Shown piece by piece: positions 23,422 to 32,418 of a stretch of 36,252 nucleotides of DNA. Position numbers and translations under genes: made by a program. Position 1 is the stretch's first letter. Every line of letters begins with the position of its first letter. The DNA comes from an archaeon. GTDB lineage: Archaea > Asgardarchaeota > Heimdallarchaeia > Hodarchaeales > S146-22. The notes below the pieces were generated by a model. It was not told where the DNA came from. It did no database searches and saw only the letters and a list, made by a program, of their open reading frames with translations. Where the stretch lies: positions 1-36,252 of the forward strand of contig JAJRXH010000754.1 of the NCBI GenBank assembly GCA_024276395.1, written 5' to 3'.

Positions 23422-26400
23422 TCAAATACCTTTTCTCATAGCAACGGCCGTGACAGCACCACCTGCAATCAAAAGAATCAAGCCAACACCCATACCTGCA
23501 GTAAAGGAAATGGATTGCAAGTTCCTTGCGCCATACACGGTATCTCGAAAATCATTGGCAAGATCCTCTGGAATTTCACCACCTTCTTCGACCCAAAGAA
23601 TGGGCATTATGGTCTTCGTGATGTTAGGATAAAATACATCCGTTGCATCAGTAAGAATGTTGATTTGAAGTCTTTTAGCGGCATGCATCACGACACCGGT
23701 TGTCGGTTCAACATCTAGGAAGGTATCATGCCTTTGCTCATCTGGAACAAGTCCTGAAACCTTCGTTAGCCATGACTGATCTGCGTCCAAGAAGTGAGGC
23801 TTGCTCAAGAACAAAGGTATTCCTACGGAAGAAGTCATATTGGCAAAGCCACGGATACTTTGATAATAATCGGGATTGATGGCCAGCACATCATCTGCAA
23901 GCACGAATCGATACAGCGTGATGTCATGAAGGGAAACCTCTTCCTTGAAGACAATCTTGACTGCTCTGAGCAAGTCACCGACCCAGGTAATCAAGGTTTC
24001 TTCTTTCTTGATTTCTGGATGGAATTGGGTGCCATCTGTACCCTGAACTTTCTCTGGTTTTTTCCATACGGTAATGGTATCGTTGTCGTGCCACTTGATG
24101 TAAGTATTTACGAGTGATATGTTTCCCTTGCCAGTATAGAAAGTACTAGTAGGTTCATCAAGTGCATCAGCAACCGAGGTCTGGTTGGTGAAGAAGTGAT
24201 TTTCTGCTTGAGCAAGATCATCTTGGAAAATAAGGGCTAATAATGGATCTGTATATGACCAAAGCCATTGATTCACTGTCCTAGTGCTGATGAGTCCTCC
24301 TCCAACTTCAAATACAGACTTGAGCACGTCAGTAACGAATGTAGCTATGAGATAATTAAGATAAGCACCAACAAGCGCTGCGTTAGATTGATCAAGGCCC
24401 CACAATGACTGAATGATGGAGAAGTTACCATTAGCAAGCAAAGTAAGAAATATACCAACTTCCGTGCTATTAGTGAAGCCATGAGAACCTTCCAAGAGAG
24501 TTTTGATGAAAGTCACGTTCTCAAAAGTAGCTGTGGTCCCTTGCACGTGATTTATCCACGCCCAGTACTCTGGATAGCCTGACAAGGTCGGATCAAAGTC
24601 TTTCACGCTCAATCCAGAGGTAACATTAGGCGATCCCCAATGCAAATAGGCGAGATCTACAAGTTCCGTTACACCAGCAGATGCAAACAACGCTAACATT
24701 CCGGGAATCACGAAAGTTTGATTAAAGTAAGCCAAGTATTCAGCCATCAATGAAGATTCCGTTTGACTGAGTCCCCACAATGACTGAATGGTAGAGAAAT
24801 TGCCGTTAGCAAGTAAGGTGAGGAACACGCCCACCTCCGTGCCATTAAAGAATCCGTGCGTTCCATTGAGTAATTCCTTGATGAAAGTCACGTTCTCAAA
24901 GGCAGCCGTGGTCCCTTGCACGCGTCTTGCCCATGCCCAGTACTCTGGATAGCCTGACAAGGTCGGATCAAGATCTTTCACGCTCAATCCAGAGGTAACA
25001 TTTGGTGCTCCCCATTGCAAGTAAGCAAGATCTGACAATTCTGTCACACCAAAAGAGGCAAATTGTTGAATGAGCAACGGAGGAACAACGTGATCCTTGA
25101 TGTTAGGAGTACCTGCGAAAAGCCAATTGAGAATTAAACTCAGCTGGAAATCTGTCAGATTGAAGGTTGTTCTCAGGAGATTCCGTGCGTTTGAATCACC
25201 CAATGATGCATTGATCCATATAAAGATGCCAGTATCATTTACGAAAGAACTCGCATTGGTAGGATCAAACAAAGCAATCGCTTCCGCAAGCGTGATGTTT
25301 GTCGAATCTGGAGTAGAAGCCAATGAAAGATCATCAATTCCATCTCCGGTGAGATCCACTCCACCTTCGATTCCCGTGCCATTAGTCCATTGAATGAGGA
25401 AGAAATACTCTGCTAGCCCAGCCGTCGTGAGATGAAGATTCTGAAAGAGGCTTGGGATTAACGGCTTTGAAACTTGTGCAAACACGTGAGCAGTGAGATA
25501 ATCGGCCAAAACACCAAGTTGCGTGTTATTCAATCCATAGACTGCTCCAGCTGTTGATAGATCTTGTTGGATCAAGGTAAGGAAACTAATGATACCGCTT
25601 CCGCTCTTTAAATCAGTAAGCCAGCCAGGAACTCCAAAAAGATCATTTCCGTACAGAACCTTTTCAATGGAAGAATTCGTAAAACTATAGGATGTTCCAG
25701 TATAATTGGCCACTCCTTTTAGTACAATGGGGCCAGCAATGGACTGTTGAAAGGCGGTACTATTGAAAAATAAGTTCCGAGCCATTGTGGTACCGTACAC
25801 CTGAGTAAGACCCTCAATGACCTTGTTAATCATTTGTGCTGCGACGGTTGCATTGATCACGATTGGCAACATTGCTGGGACCACTTCATTAAAGAGATGA
25901 CCAACGATGTAGTTGGCAAGGACGTCTAGCTGAGTTACATTAATCAAGTAACCAGCTGCGAGCTGTGTTTTGTCAATAGATTCATTCTGATAGGCTAACA
26001 AGAATCCCAAAAGTCCCGTGCCATTATCGGGATTATTCAACCATCCGGGTAACCCCAGGGTAGCATTTCCGTTGAGGATGCGATTGATGGCTTGAGCACT
26101 AAAGTTATAATCTGCTCCGGTAAAATTAGCCACGCTCTTGAATGGTAGTGATTGATAAGTGACATTATTGAACAAAGTAGCGTTGTCTGTCACGAATTTT
26201 ACGTTACTAAGAAGTATGGAGACAGCTATGGAAGCATTCACGATGGCTTGAACCTGAGAAATCACTTCAGTCTTGATTCCTGTCAGCACTTTAGGAATGG
26301 CTTGAAGAACTACTCCTGGTACGAATTCTGATTTCAAGTTGTCGATGCTCTGTTGAAGTGCTGTTCCCATGGCAGTGATAATGACTTTTTTCAAGAAATC

Positions 26401-26928
26401 TCCCTTAAAACCATCAAGAATCTGCTGCAAGGTTGGACCAACAAAGCCGACCATCAAGGCTTGTTCTGATCCGGCTTTTGCTAGTACACCTTGATAGGCC
26501 GGGTTAATGTTGATGATCTTGTCAGAAAGACTACCACTGGAAAGGGAAGGCTCAAACTTATAGTAGGTATAAGTTCTGAAAGTTACTTTTTGATTATTGT
26601 CTGCAAAAGTCACGTTGAGCTTACGATCATATTGTTGGAAGACATAAGGACCTAATTCCTCAAAAACTGGTTTGTCTCCATTGATATATCCGCCGGGATT
26701 AGTAAGATTCCACAAGTAAAATTTCTTGTATTTTGGAACATCACCAGGATCTTCGTTAGTAATCCAATCTTGATAATTTGGATCTTGTTTACCATCGATC
26801 ACCAAGGTATCTTCGATTCCTTTATTGAGCTGATTCTTGATCTCATTGTTAACAATGAGGCCACCACCAATGGACCCCAAACCTAATAATAATAGAACAA
26901 CACCAGCAATTAACTGCATTCTAACCAA
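23422..26928 (-). CDS. Giant CD36/LIMP-2-family membrane glycoprotein
   Basis: An 1168-residue protein with one helix at each end (about residues 5-26 and 1142-1165) and short basic tails, the CD36/SR-B/LIMP-2 topology. N-terminal matches: YKKFYLWNLTNPGGY, PVFEELGPYVFQQYDRK and FEPSLSSG parallel CD36 (FWIFDVQNP, QRGPYTYRVRF, FEPSLSVG). C-terminal matches: WSYTDPLLALI (CD36 WGYRDPFLSLV), LYRFVL, PLFLSKPHFLDAD, FLDVEPTTGVVMHAAKRLQ and MPILWVEEGGEIP. CD36 proteins are ~470-530 residues; here ~700 extra residues of helical repeats lie between about 165 and 885. More than 30 NxS/T sequons suggest surface glycosylation. Expected role: binding and transfer of lipid or other hydrophobic ligands at the cell surface. 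Start TTG 26928 has GGTGA six bases upstream; ATG 26919 is possible. A TATA element lies upstream. Confidence 0.85.
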   Translation of the reverse strand: MVRMQLIAGVVLLLLGLGSIGGGLIVNNEIKNQLNKGIEDTLVIDGKQDPNYQDWITNEDPGDVPKYKKFYLWNLTNPGGYINGDKPVFEELGPYVFQQYDRKLNVTFADNNQKVTFRTYTYYKFEPSLSSGSLSDKIININPAYQGVLAKAGSEQALMVGFVGPTLQQILDGFKGDFLKKVIITAMGTALQQSIDNLKSEFVPGVVLQAIPKVLTGIKTEVISQVQAIVNASIAVSILLSNVKFVTDNATLFNNVTYQSLPFKSVANFTGADYNFSAQAINRILNGNATLGLPGWLNNPDNGTGLLGFLLAYQNESIDKTQLAAGYLINVTQLDVLANYIVGHLFNEVVPAMLPIVINATVAAQMINKVIEGLTQVYGTTMARNLFFNSTAFQQSIAGPIVLKGVANYTGTSYSFTNSSIEKVLYGNDLFGVPGWLTDLKSGSGIISFLTLIQQDLSTAGAVYGLNNTQLGVLADYLTAHVFAQVSKPLIPSLFQNLHLTTAGLAEYFFLIQWTNGTGIEGGVDLTGDGIDDLSLASTPDSTNITLAEAIALFDPTNASSFVNDTGIFIWINASLGDSNARNLLRTTFNLTDFQLSLILNWLFAGTPNIKDHVVPPLLIQQFASFGVTELSDLAYLQWGAPNVTSGLSVKDLDPTLSGYPEYWAWARRVQGTTAAFENVTFIKELLNGTHGFFNGTEVGVFLTLLANGNFSTIQSLWGLSQTESSLMAEYLAYFNQTFVIPGMLALFASAGVTELVDLAYLHWGSPNVTSGLSVKDFDPTLSGYPEYWAWINHVQGTTATFENVTFIKTLLEGSHGFTNSTEVGIFLTLLANGNFSIIQSLWGLDQSNAALVGAYLNYLIATFVTDVLKSVFEVGGGLISTRTVNQWLWSYTDPLLALIFQDDLAQAENHFFTNQTSVADALDEPTSTFYTGKGNISLVNTYIKWHDNDTITVWKKPEKVQGTDGTQFHPEIKKEETLITWVGDLLRAVKIVFKEEVSLHDITLYRFVLADDVLAINPDYYQSIRGFANMTSSVGIPLFLSKPHFLDADQSWLTKVSGLVPDEQRHDTFLDVEPTTGVVMHAAKRLQINILTDATDVFYPNITKTIMPILWVEEGGEIPEDLANDFRDTVYGARNLQSISFTAGMGVGLILLIAGGAVTAVAMRKGI
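24313..25062 (-). repeat. Two 375-bp tandem repeats inside the CD36-like gene
   Basis: Residues 623-747 and 748-872 are near-identical 125-residue units (FASFGVTELSDLAYLQWG and FASAGVTELVDLAYLHWG; both contain DPTLSGYPEYWAW and EVG.FLTLLANGNFS). DNA identity is visible too, for example TACTCTGGATAGCCTGACAA at 375-bp spacing. Three older, diverged units are recognisable at about residues 266-355, 405-495 and 544-622. Confidence 0.88.
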
Positions 26929-26980
26929 TAGAATTCACCTTTTCACGGGAAATATAACAGCATATTATAGCCAAATAAAG

Positions 26981-26988
26981 CTTATAAA
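26981..26988 (-). promoter_or_regulatory. TATA element of the CD36-like gene
   Basis: TTTATAAG on the minus strand, preceded by AACGG, lies about 55 bp before the start codon, giving an expected transcription start near 26958 and a ~30-nt leader containing GGTGA. Confidence 0.5.
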
Positions 26989-27475
26989 CCGTTCTCTCAC
27001 GTGACTTTAAAAGTATTTTTCCGTCAAGAACCAGCAATCATGAAGACCATCTGATGCATGATGTATCTGTAGAAGTCCAGATAAAATCAGCAAGACTGAG
27101 AACACAGATTGCACCACATAACTTCTGATTCAAACAAATTCAAGAAAGTCTAATGAATTGTAGATATCATTTATTTAATCGACATTTCACCCATTAAAAA
27201 GACATGAAATGTCGACAAAATGTTGCCAACAAGAGAGCAAGACACATAGAAAAGAAAACAATCAATGATGTTTATCATAAATTCAAAAAACAAAAAGATT
27301 CCTCAACAATCAAAAATATGGCACAAGAAGATATCCTCATTAATATCCAATTCCTTTAAACAAGTAACCTCAAGAAAAAAGGACAGAATAATGAAAAAAA
27401 TTTTAATTTACTCTAATTAGAACTCAAATCATTCTCTTGAATGGTCTTATTAGATTCTCGTCGATCTTACTTCAT
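26989..27475. other. Spacer between the CD36-like and Roadblock genes
   Basis: About 490 bp of AT-rich sequence. A weak inverted pair GTCGACATTTC-type / GAAATGTCGAC (about 27178-27216) is present: CGACATTTCA and TGAAATGTCG can pair around an 18-nt loop. No coding frame is credible. Confidence 0.45.
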
Positions 27476-27913
27476 TTATTTAATCAAACGTTCGATATCT
27501 TCAATGATCGGCTTCAAATCTGACCTTCTTCGTGAGAGGGCATCATATAACCGACGAGCACTTCTACGCAACACTCTAATGGCCAAGCCAAGAGAATGCA
27601 CGTCACGTGATGCACCAACTAGAATGTAATCACCAGCATTAGAAAAAATGGTATATCCATCCTCTCCTCTTACCACGACCTCATAAAGTTTGCCTGTTGT
27701 CATTCCCTCTGTAACCATATTAGCCGTATTAGATACTGCTGCTGTAAGAGCCGAAAATAGATCCGCATCTGATTCTCTATTTGAATAAAAGGCGATGGAC
27801 TCGCCAGTTCTTGTCGCAACGGCTAATGCTTCCAAGCTGGCATGTCGCACGATTTCCCGCAAGATTTGAATGAGCTGTCGTTTTTGTTCTGGGGTGAGTT
27901 GTGCTCCATTCAT
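27476..27913 (-). CDS. Roadblock/LC7-domain protein
   Basis: A 145-residue Roadblock/LC7 fold: helix LIQILREIVRHA, strand LEALAVATRTGESIAFYS, helix LFSALTAAVSNTANMVTE, strands KLYEVVVRGEDGYTIFSNAG and YILVGASRD, and a C-terminal helical extension rich in Arg (RVLRRSARRLYDALSRRRSD). The family binds and regulates small Ras/Rag/MglA-type GTPases and dimerises; Asgard archaea carry many copies. It lies 75 bp downstream of a membrane-protein gene on the same strand, so the two may form a unit. A cognate GTPase is not in the window. Conserved overall length with an extra ~30-residue tail. Confidence 0.85.
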   Translation of the reverse strand: MNGAQLTPEQKRQLIQILREIVRHASLEALAVATRTGESIAFYSNRESDADLFSALTAAVSNTANMVTEGMTTGKLYEVVVRGEDGYTIFSNAGDYILVGASRDVHSLGLAIRVLRRSARRLYDALSRRRSDLKPIIEDIERLIK

Positions 27914-27988
27914 TTTCCATGCACTCTCTAACTGATAAATAACTCTTCTAAGGAAGTAATGATTCTAACACTTAAAAAGCCTTTCACA

Positions 27989-28870
27989 TCATGCTCTCAG
28001 ATATGGTAACCACTTGGGATCAGAAAAGAGTCGTTCAACAAAATAAATGAACAAATCGTTCACGCTCAACCGAACATTTCCCTGCGAATAACACTCCCAA
28101 ATAGAAGGGAGAGTTTGTCGAAGAAAATCTTGGAATTGATCAAGGTAATGCGTTAGATTTGTTGATTGCGTGCTACTTTCCATCACGTCTCCTTGATGAC
28201 GAAGATCACCATTTGCCTCTATTGGACTAGCTGTATCTTGTGAGGTTGATTCAAGCAAGTCTCTCTTTAATTCACGTGTCAGGGAGGTCGTTGAAATGGA
28301 AGCATTTCCTCGTGACGGAGAATACAATCGTAATTGTTGTCGTCTATTCCATTCTCTATAGAGTTCCTTCAAGAAATCTGGAAATAAACTAGGCTCTTCT
28401 TGAAAAATCTGGGAAATTCGCTGATAAACAAGATCATACAAACGTTTTCTAAGATTTTCACCTCGTGCCAAAAACAAAAGTCCCCATATTGGCAATGATA
28501 ATAATAGAGCTGCTTGCATCAAGGTCTGAATGCCATCAGATGTTGATAACAATGATAATGAAAAGACTTGCTCTGGATTCCAGAGAAAGGAAATTAGAAA
28601 CATCAATGCAATGCCATTAATGACAAGAAAGACGCCAAATCGACCATGTCTTAACAAGAGAGAAGAGAGATATCCCACGTTAGCCAGGAGACGGGCATTC
28701 CGGGTAAGAGCACGAGATGTGCGCTGTGTGAGATATGCATAATTACCCATCATAACAAGATGGGAAAAAATAATAAGCATCGACGGGGTAATGACGAATA
28801 AACGCGATACGAAATAAAATAACGGTAAGATCATTAAATCGATCACAACTAATGGGGGAATTCTCCTCAT
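27989..28870 (-). CDS. Membrane protein with cytosolic C-terminal domain, unknown
   Basis: A 293-residue protein. About four membrane helices occupy residues 1-140 (LVVIDLMILPLFYFVSRLFV, MLIIFSHLVMMGNYAYL, FGVFLVINGIALMFLISFL, ALLLSLPIWGLLFLA). A helical hydrophilic part follows (RKRLYDLVYQRISQIFQEE...), then a Ser/Thr-rich linker (~190-235) and a final helical segment. No known motif. GGAGGAT sits before the ATG, a strong ribosome binding site. Directly upstream of the Roadblock gene, which suggests it may recruit a Roadblock/GTPase module to the membrane; this is inference. Confidence 0.6.
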   Translation of the reverse strand: MRRIPPLVVIDLMILPLFYFVSRLFVITPSMLIIFSHLVMMGNYAYLTQRTSRALTRNARLLANVGYLSSLLLRHGRFGVFLVINGIALMFLISFLWNPEQVFSLSLLSTSDGIQTLMQAALLLSLPIWGLLFLARGENLRKRLYDLVYQRISQIFQEEPSLFPDFLKELYREWNRRQQLRLYSPSRGNASISTTSLTRELKRDLLESTSQDTASPIEANGDLRHQGDVMESSTQSTNLTHYLDQFQDFLRQTLPSIWECYSQGNVRLSVNDLFIYFVERLFSDPKWLPYLRA

Positions 28871-29058
28871 CTACTTTTATCCTCCAACATAATCTAGCAA
28901 GAAAGAACTCGCAAGGAATGCCATAAATGATTCAAAGAAACTTGAACTGAAGTTAAATGAAGATCGAAATTACAATTGTAAAAGGCATAAAAAATGAAAA
29001 TAATCATTGAATCTGATCCAAGCCAATTTTCCAATGTTTAGGAAGCCAGAGAACCTTT

Positions 29059-29484
29059 TCACGGTTCTTGAGACACATTTGGATATTCATATGGAACAAA
29101 TTTATATCCATAACGAAGCACTGAATCATCAGATGCAGCGCCGTACTTTCTAAAGGCATACCGAACCTTCATTCCAGTTTTCACTCGTGAAAAAGGAACC
29201 CCTACTATTTGGCCAATTACCCGATGACCATCTTCAAGTTCAATAAGTGCAACAATGTAGGGAACTTCATCCTCACGATGCTCTTGAGCCATGTGTACCT
29301 CTGAAAAACTAATGACCTTGCCCACGCGACTAACGGGCCTCTCGCCTCGTGTTTTGACACCACAGTCAAGACACAAAGGACGTGGTGGGAAATACACGCT
29401 ACCACATTCTGGACATTCACGTCCAGAAAACCGATAACGGTGCCCAATCGTTCTCCAATATAAAGGAATAGAATCTTCTACCAT
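29059..29484 (-). CDS. DUF35 zinc-ribbon/OB-fold scaffold of the HMG-CoA-forming complex
   Basis: A 141-residue DUF35 protein: helix PLYWRTIGHRYRFSG, rubredoxin-like zinc ribbon CPECG...CLDCG (Cys24, Cys27, Cys38, Cys41), then an OB-fold (GKVISFSEVHMAQE, YIVALIELEDGHRVIGQIVG, VKTGMKVRYAFRKYG). In methanogens this protein bridges acetoacetyl-CoA thiolase and HMG-CoA synthase and holds the shared CoA pantetheine path. It follows the thiolase gene here by 60 bp. Start: ATG 29499 is in frame, but GGTGGTGA sits five bases before ATG 29484. Confidence 0.88.
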   Translation of the reverse strand: MVEDSIPLYWRTIGHRYRFSGRECPECGSVYFPPRPLCLDCGVKTRGERPVSRVGKVISFSEVHMAQEHREDEVPYIVALIELEDGHRVIGQIVGVPFSRVKTGMKVRYAFRKYGAASDDSVLRYGYKFVPYEYPNVSQEP

Positions 29485-29545
29485 TGATTTCACCACCATT
29501 TAATAATAACCATCTTAATTATATTAGATAAATAATAAGTCACTA

Positions 29546-30742
29546 TCACTCATCAATAGTCAAAACGTTAACCAAAGCTGTCGCTCCAGTTCCTCCTAGT
29601 GACTGTGCCACACCCACCTTTGCATCTTTTATCTGTCTCTTACCAGCTTTCCCCAGCAATTGCAGGCATAACTCCACGATCTGCCCAACACCTGTAGCAC
29701 CAAGAGGATGTCCTTTGGCTTTAAGACCTCCTGAAGGACTAACTGGCAACGAGCCATTTAAAGAAGTTTCACCTTCGAATGTGGCTAATGCTGCCTTTCC
29801 AGGTTGATAAAAGCCCATTGACTCCAAAGCAATGAGTTCAGCAATGCTGAATGAGTCATGCGCCTCGATTACATCCACTTGTTCTCTTGGGTTGGTAATG
29901 CCCGCTTGCTTAAATGCCATTTTAGCTGCTTTCTTAACGGCTTCAAAAGTGGTCAGTGATTCCCGTGAATGCAATGCTAGATAGTCTTGTCCTTGTCCAG
30001 ATCCTTTTATCCACACGGGACTATCAGAATACTCTGGAATCTTCTCATCCGCTGCGAGTATGACCACGCTAGCTCCATCCGTAACTGGAGAGCAATCTAG
30101 AAGTCCTAAAGGATCTGCCACGATCTGTGATTTCAAAACTTGCTCTCGTGTAAATGCTCTCTTGAAATGGGCATTCGGGTTCAAGGTGGCATTAAAATGA
30201 TTTTTTTCCGGGACTGCGGATAGGTGTTCCTTATTCACTCCAAATTCTTCGAAGTACGCTCTCGCCATCATTGCAAATGCTGATGTATAAGTCAAGCCAG
30301 GCTCTACTTCCCAATCATGATCAAGCATTGTATTTGCCAAGATACTGGTCACTCGTGGATTACTTGTTTGATCCCACATCTTTTCTACTCCCACGACCAT
30401 GGCCGTATCAATCATTCCCGACTTCACGGCCAAATAAGCAGCTCTTAACGCTGCAGCACCTGAGGCGTCCGCAGCCTCTATCCGAAAACTAGGCACGTTC
30501 AAGAGGCCAGCTGCATCTGCAACCAACGCATTTACGTGTCCTTGTCCCACGAACATCTCCGCAGCAGCGTTACCGACAAACAAGGCACCAACATCGCCTT
30601 TATCAAAGCCACCTTTTTGAACGGAATCAAAAGCCACTTCTATCGCTAAAGAAGCTAACTCTCGCAACGATAAATCCCAATGTTCACCATAAGGGATTTC
30701 ACCTAGTCCAATGATTCCAACTTCATTCTTGCGAGTTGACAT
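29546..30742 (-). CDS. Archaeal thiolase (acetyl-CoA acetyltransferase family), nucleophile changed to Asp
   Basis: A 398-residue thiolase of the archaeal group that works with HMG-CoA synthase, condensing two acetyl-CoA to acetoacetyl-CoA. Family blocks: GLGEIPYGEHWDLSLRELA, EAHDSFSIAELIALESMGF, KGHPLGATGVGQIVEL (catalytic His), and AQSLGGTGATALVNVL. The nucleophile block, CASG in working enzymes, reads EAADASGAAAL here: Asp92 (codon at 30467-30469) replaces Cys. That should abolish acyl-enzyme formation by the normal route, unless this paralogue has another role. GGTGATG lies five bases before ATG 30742 (an in-frame ATG at 30754 is less likely). HMG-CoA synthase is upstream, DUF35 downstream. 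Confidence 0.85.
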   Translation of the reverse strand: MSTRKNEVGIIGLGEIPYGEHWDLSLRELASLAIEVAFDSVQKGGFDKGDVGALFVGNAAAEMFVGQGHVNALVADAAGLLNVPSFRIEAADASGAAALRAAYLAVKSGMIDTAMVVGVEKMWDQTSNPRVTSILANTMLDHDWEVEPGLTYTSAFAMMARAYFEEFGVNKEHLSAVPEKNHFNATLNPNAHFKRAFTREQVLKSQIVADPLGLLDCSPVTDGASVVILAADEKIPEYSDSPVWIKGSGQGQDYLALHSRESLTTFEAVKKAAKMAFKQAGITNPREQVDVIEAHDSFSIAELIALESMGFYQPGKAALATFEGETSLNGSLPVSPSGGLKAKGHPLGATGVGQIVELCLQLLGKAGKRQIKDAKVGVAQSLGGTGATALVNVLTIDE

Positions 30743-31214
30743 GATCATCACCAACTTTAACCCAACTAAAGGTTAATGTCACTTATATTTAACTCACGAT
30801 ACCTATCATAATCTTCATTCAATAGAATTTGGTCCATTCACAAGCTTAACTGAATGCTACAATCTTTAGTTAACTCCATTCTCACGAAAATAATAAATGA
30901 ACCTTGCCATCTCATTTCCACACCATCTGGTATTCCACACCATCTGGTACTGGAAAGCCCTTGTTCAACCTAATCTTCCTCTTTTCATTATACATCGCCG
31001 CATTACATCGCCGCATCGCAAAGCATTTTCTACGTGAATCTCCAGTGTCCTCAACATTTACCTAATCAATAATGCTTTGGTAGATTATCGTTCAAGATCG
31101 TGGCTCAAATGACAAGTCACTCATTATCTAAAAATAAAAAATGCCAAAGAATTGACGAATTGATTGTCCTCTGACATCAAAGAACTTCAATGACAACATT
31201 CTTTCTCTAACTTG
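30743..31214. other. Spacer with tandem duplications between thiolase and HMG-CoA synthase genes
   Basis: In many archaea these genes abut; here ~470 bp separate them. The spacer contains TTCCACACCATCTGGTA twice (30916-30932, 30933-30949, exact) and TACATCGCCGCAT twice (30991-31003, 31004-31016, exact). No gene is visible. Confidence 0.6.
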
Positions 31215-32270
31215 CTACTCTCGTTCATGCTCTACGATTTTTCCTCTAATCTTCGCATATTCAGCATATGTAATGTTTTTCTTGTTGTTAATGTATTCAT
31301 CCACGGTTGGAGCTCTATCACGACGATCTTCAATTTCATCAGTAATTACAAAGCTGAAACTATCACTGCCTGCACCAGAACCAAAACTTGTCACTAGGAT
31401 ACGATCACCCTCCTTGGCCACATCCAGTACCCTTGCTAAACCCACCATTGATGCTCCAGAATAAGTATTACCAATGTATCTCACGGCCAGGGAGCGTTCG
31501 ACCTTCTCCAGTGGAAAACCTAACATCTTGGCAGCAGCAATCGGAAACTTCCCATTAGGCTGATGAAATACAACATAATCAACATCTTGGACAGTTAATC
31601 CCAGTCTCTCCATTAGTCCTCGTGTTGCTGAAACGACATGCTTGAAATATGCAGGTTTTCCAGTAAAACGTGAGCCATGACGAGGAAACATCTGACCAGG
31701 TCTTCTAAAGAAATCTGGAGTATCAGTCGTAAATGAATAAGTTCCTTCCAATTCAGCAATCACATGATCCGTTCCTATTAAGAAGGCCGCCCCCCCAGCC
31801 CCTGCCGTGTATTCAAGGGCATCACCAGGTCGGCCCTGAGAACAATCTGCACCTATGGCCATTCCATACCTGATCTGACCAGATACCGTCATCCCAGCTA
31901 TCATTTGCATTCCAGCAGTGCCAGCCTTGCAAGCAAATTCGAGATCTGCACACGTACAATGCGGGGCCGAACCGATAGCCTCAGCAACTGTTACTGCTGT
32001 GGGCTTAACAGCATAGGGATGAGACTCAGACCCCACATAAATGGCACCCACATCTTGAGGACTAATGAAAGGAACTTGTTTCATTGCATTCAAGGCAGCC
32101 TCGACAGAGATGGTAATGGTATCTTCATCAATATCTGGAACAGATTTCTCAATCACGTTGAGACCTTTACTGAGACTTTTACCATCTTCATTCCAGACAC
32201 GAGCTATCTCTTCAACAGACACTCGCAAGCGTGGAATGTACACGCCATAAGCAACAATACCAACTGGCAT
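31215..32270 (-). CDS. Hydroxymethylglutaryl-CoA synthase (archaeal type)
   Basis: A ~351-residue HMG-CoA synthase, condensing acetyl-CoA with acetoacetyl-CoA in the mevalonate pathway for archaeal lipids. The opening MPVGIVAYGVYIPRLRV is standard; IYVGSESHPYAVKP holds the general base Glu82, LEFACKAGTAGMQM holds the nucleophile Cys114, and VVFHQPNGKFP the His. GNTYSGASMVGLARVLD and SFGSGAGSDSFSF complete the thiolase-superfamily core. Start: ATG 32303 and 32288 are in frame, but AAGTGAT six bases before ATG 32270 and family likeness support the latter. All catalytic residues are intact, in contrast to the neighbouring thiolase. Confidence 0.95.
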   Translation of the reverse strand: MPVGIVAYGVYIPRLRVSVEEIARVWNEDGKSLSKGLNVIEKSVPDIDEDTITISVEAALNAMKQVPFISPQDVGAIYVGSESHPYAVKPTAVTVAEAIGSAPHCTCADLEFACKAGTAGMQMIAGMTVSGQIRYGMAIGADCSQGRPGDALEYTAGAGGAAFLIGTDHVIAELEGTYSFTTDTPDFFRRPGQMFPRHGSRFTGKPAYFKHVVSATRGLMERLGLTVQDVDYVVFHQPNGKFPIAAAKMLGFPLEKVERSLAVRYIGNTYSGASMVGLARVLDVAKEGDRILVTSFGSGAGSDSFSFVITDEIEDRRDRAPTVDEYINNKKNITYAEYAKIRGKIVEHERE

Positions 32271-32418
32271 TTCAAAATCACTTCCCATTCTTTCCTTTTT
32301 CATGATGATTGTAAGTGTCGTGCTTATCTTCTTGAGTGGAAAATATCTTTTAAGGCTTCAACCCAACCGTTATATCTTTCCCTTTATATTACCTTTGGTA
32401 TCATCGCAACCACGTGCC

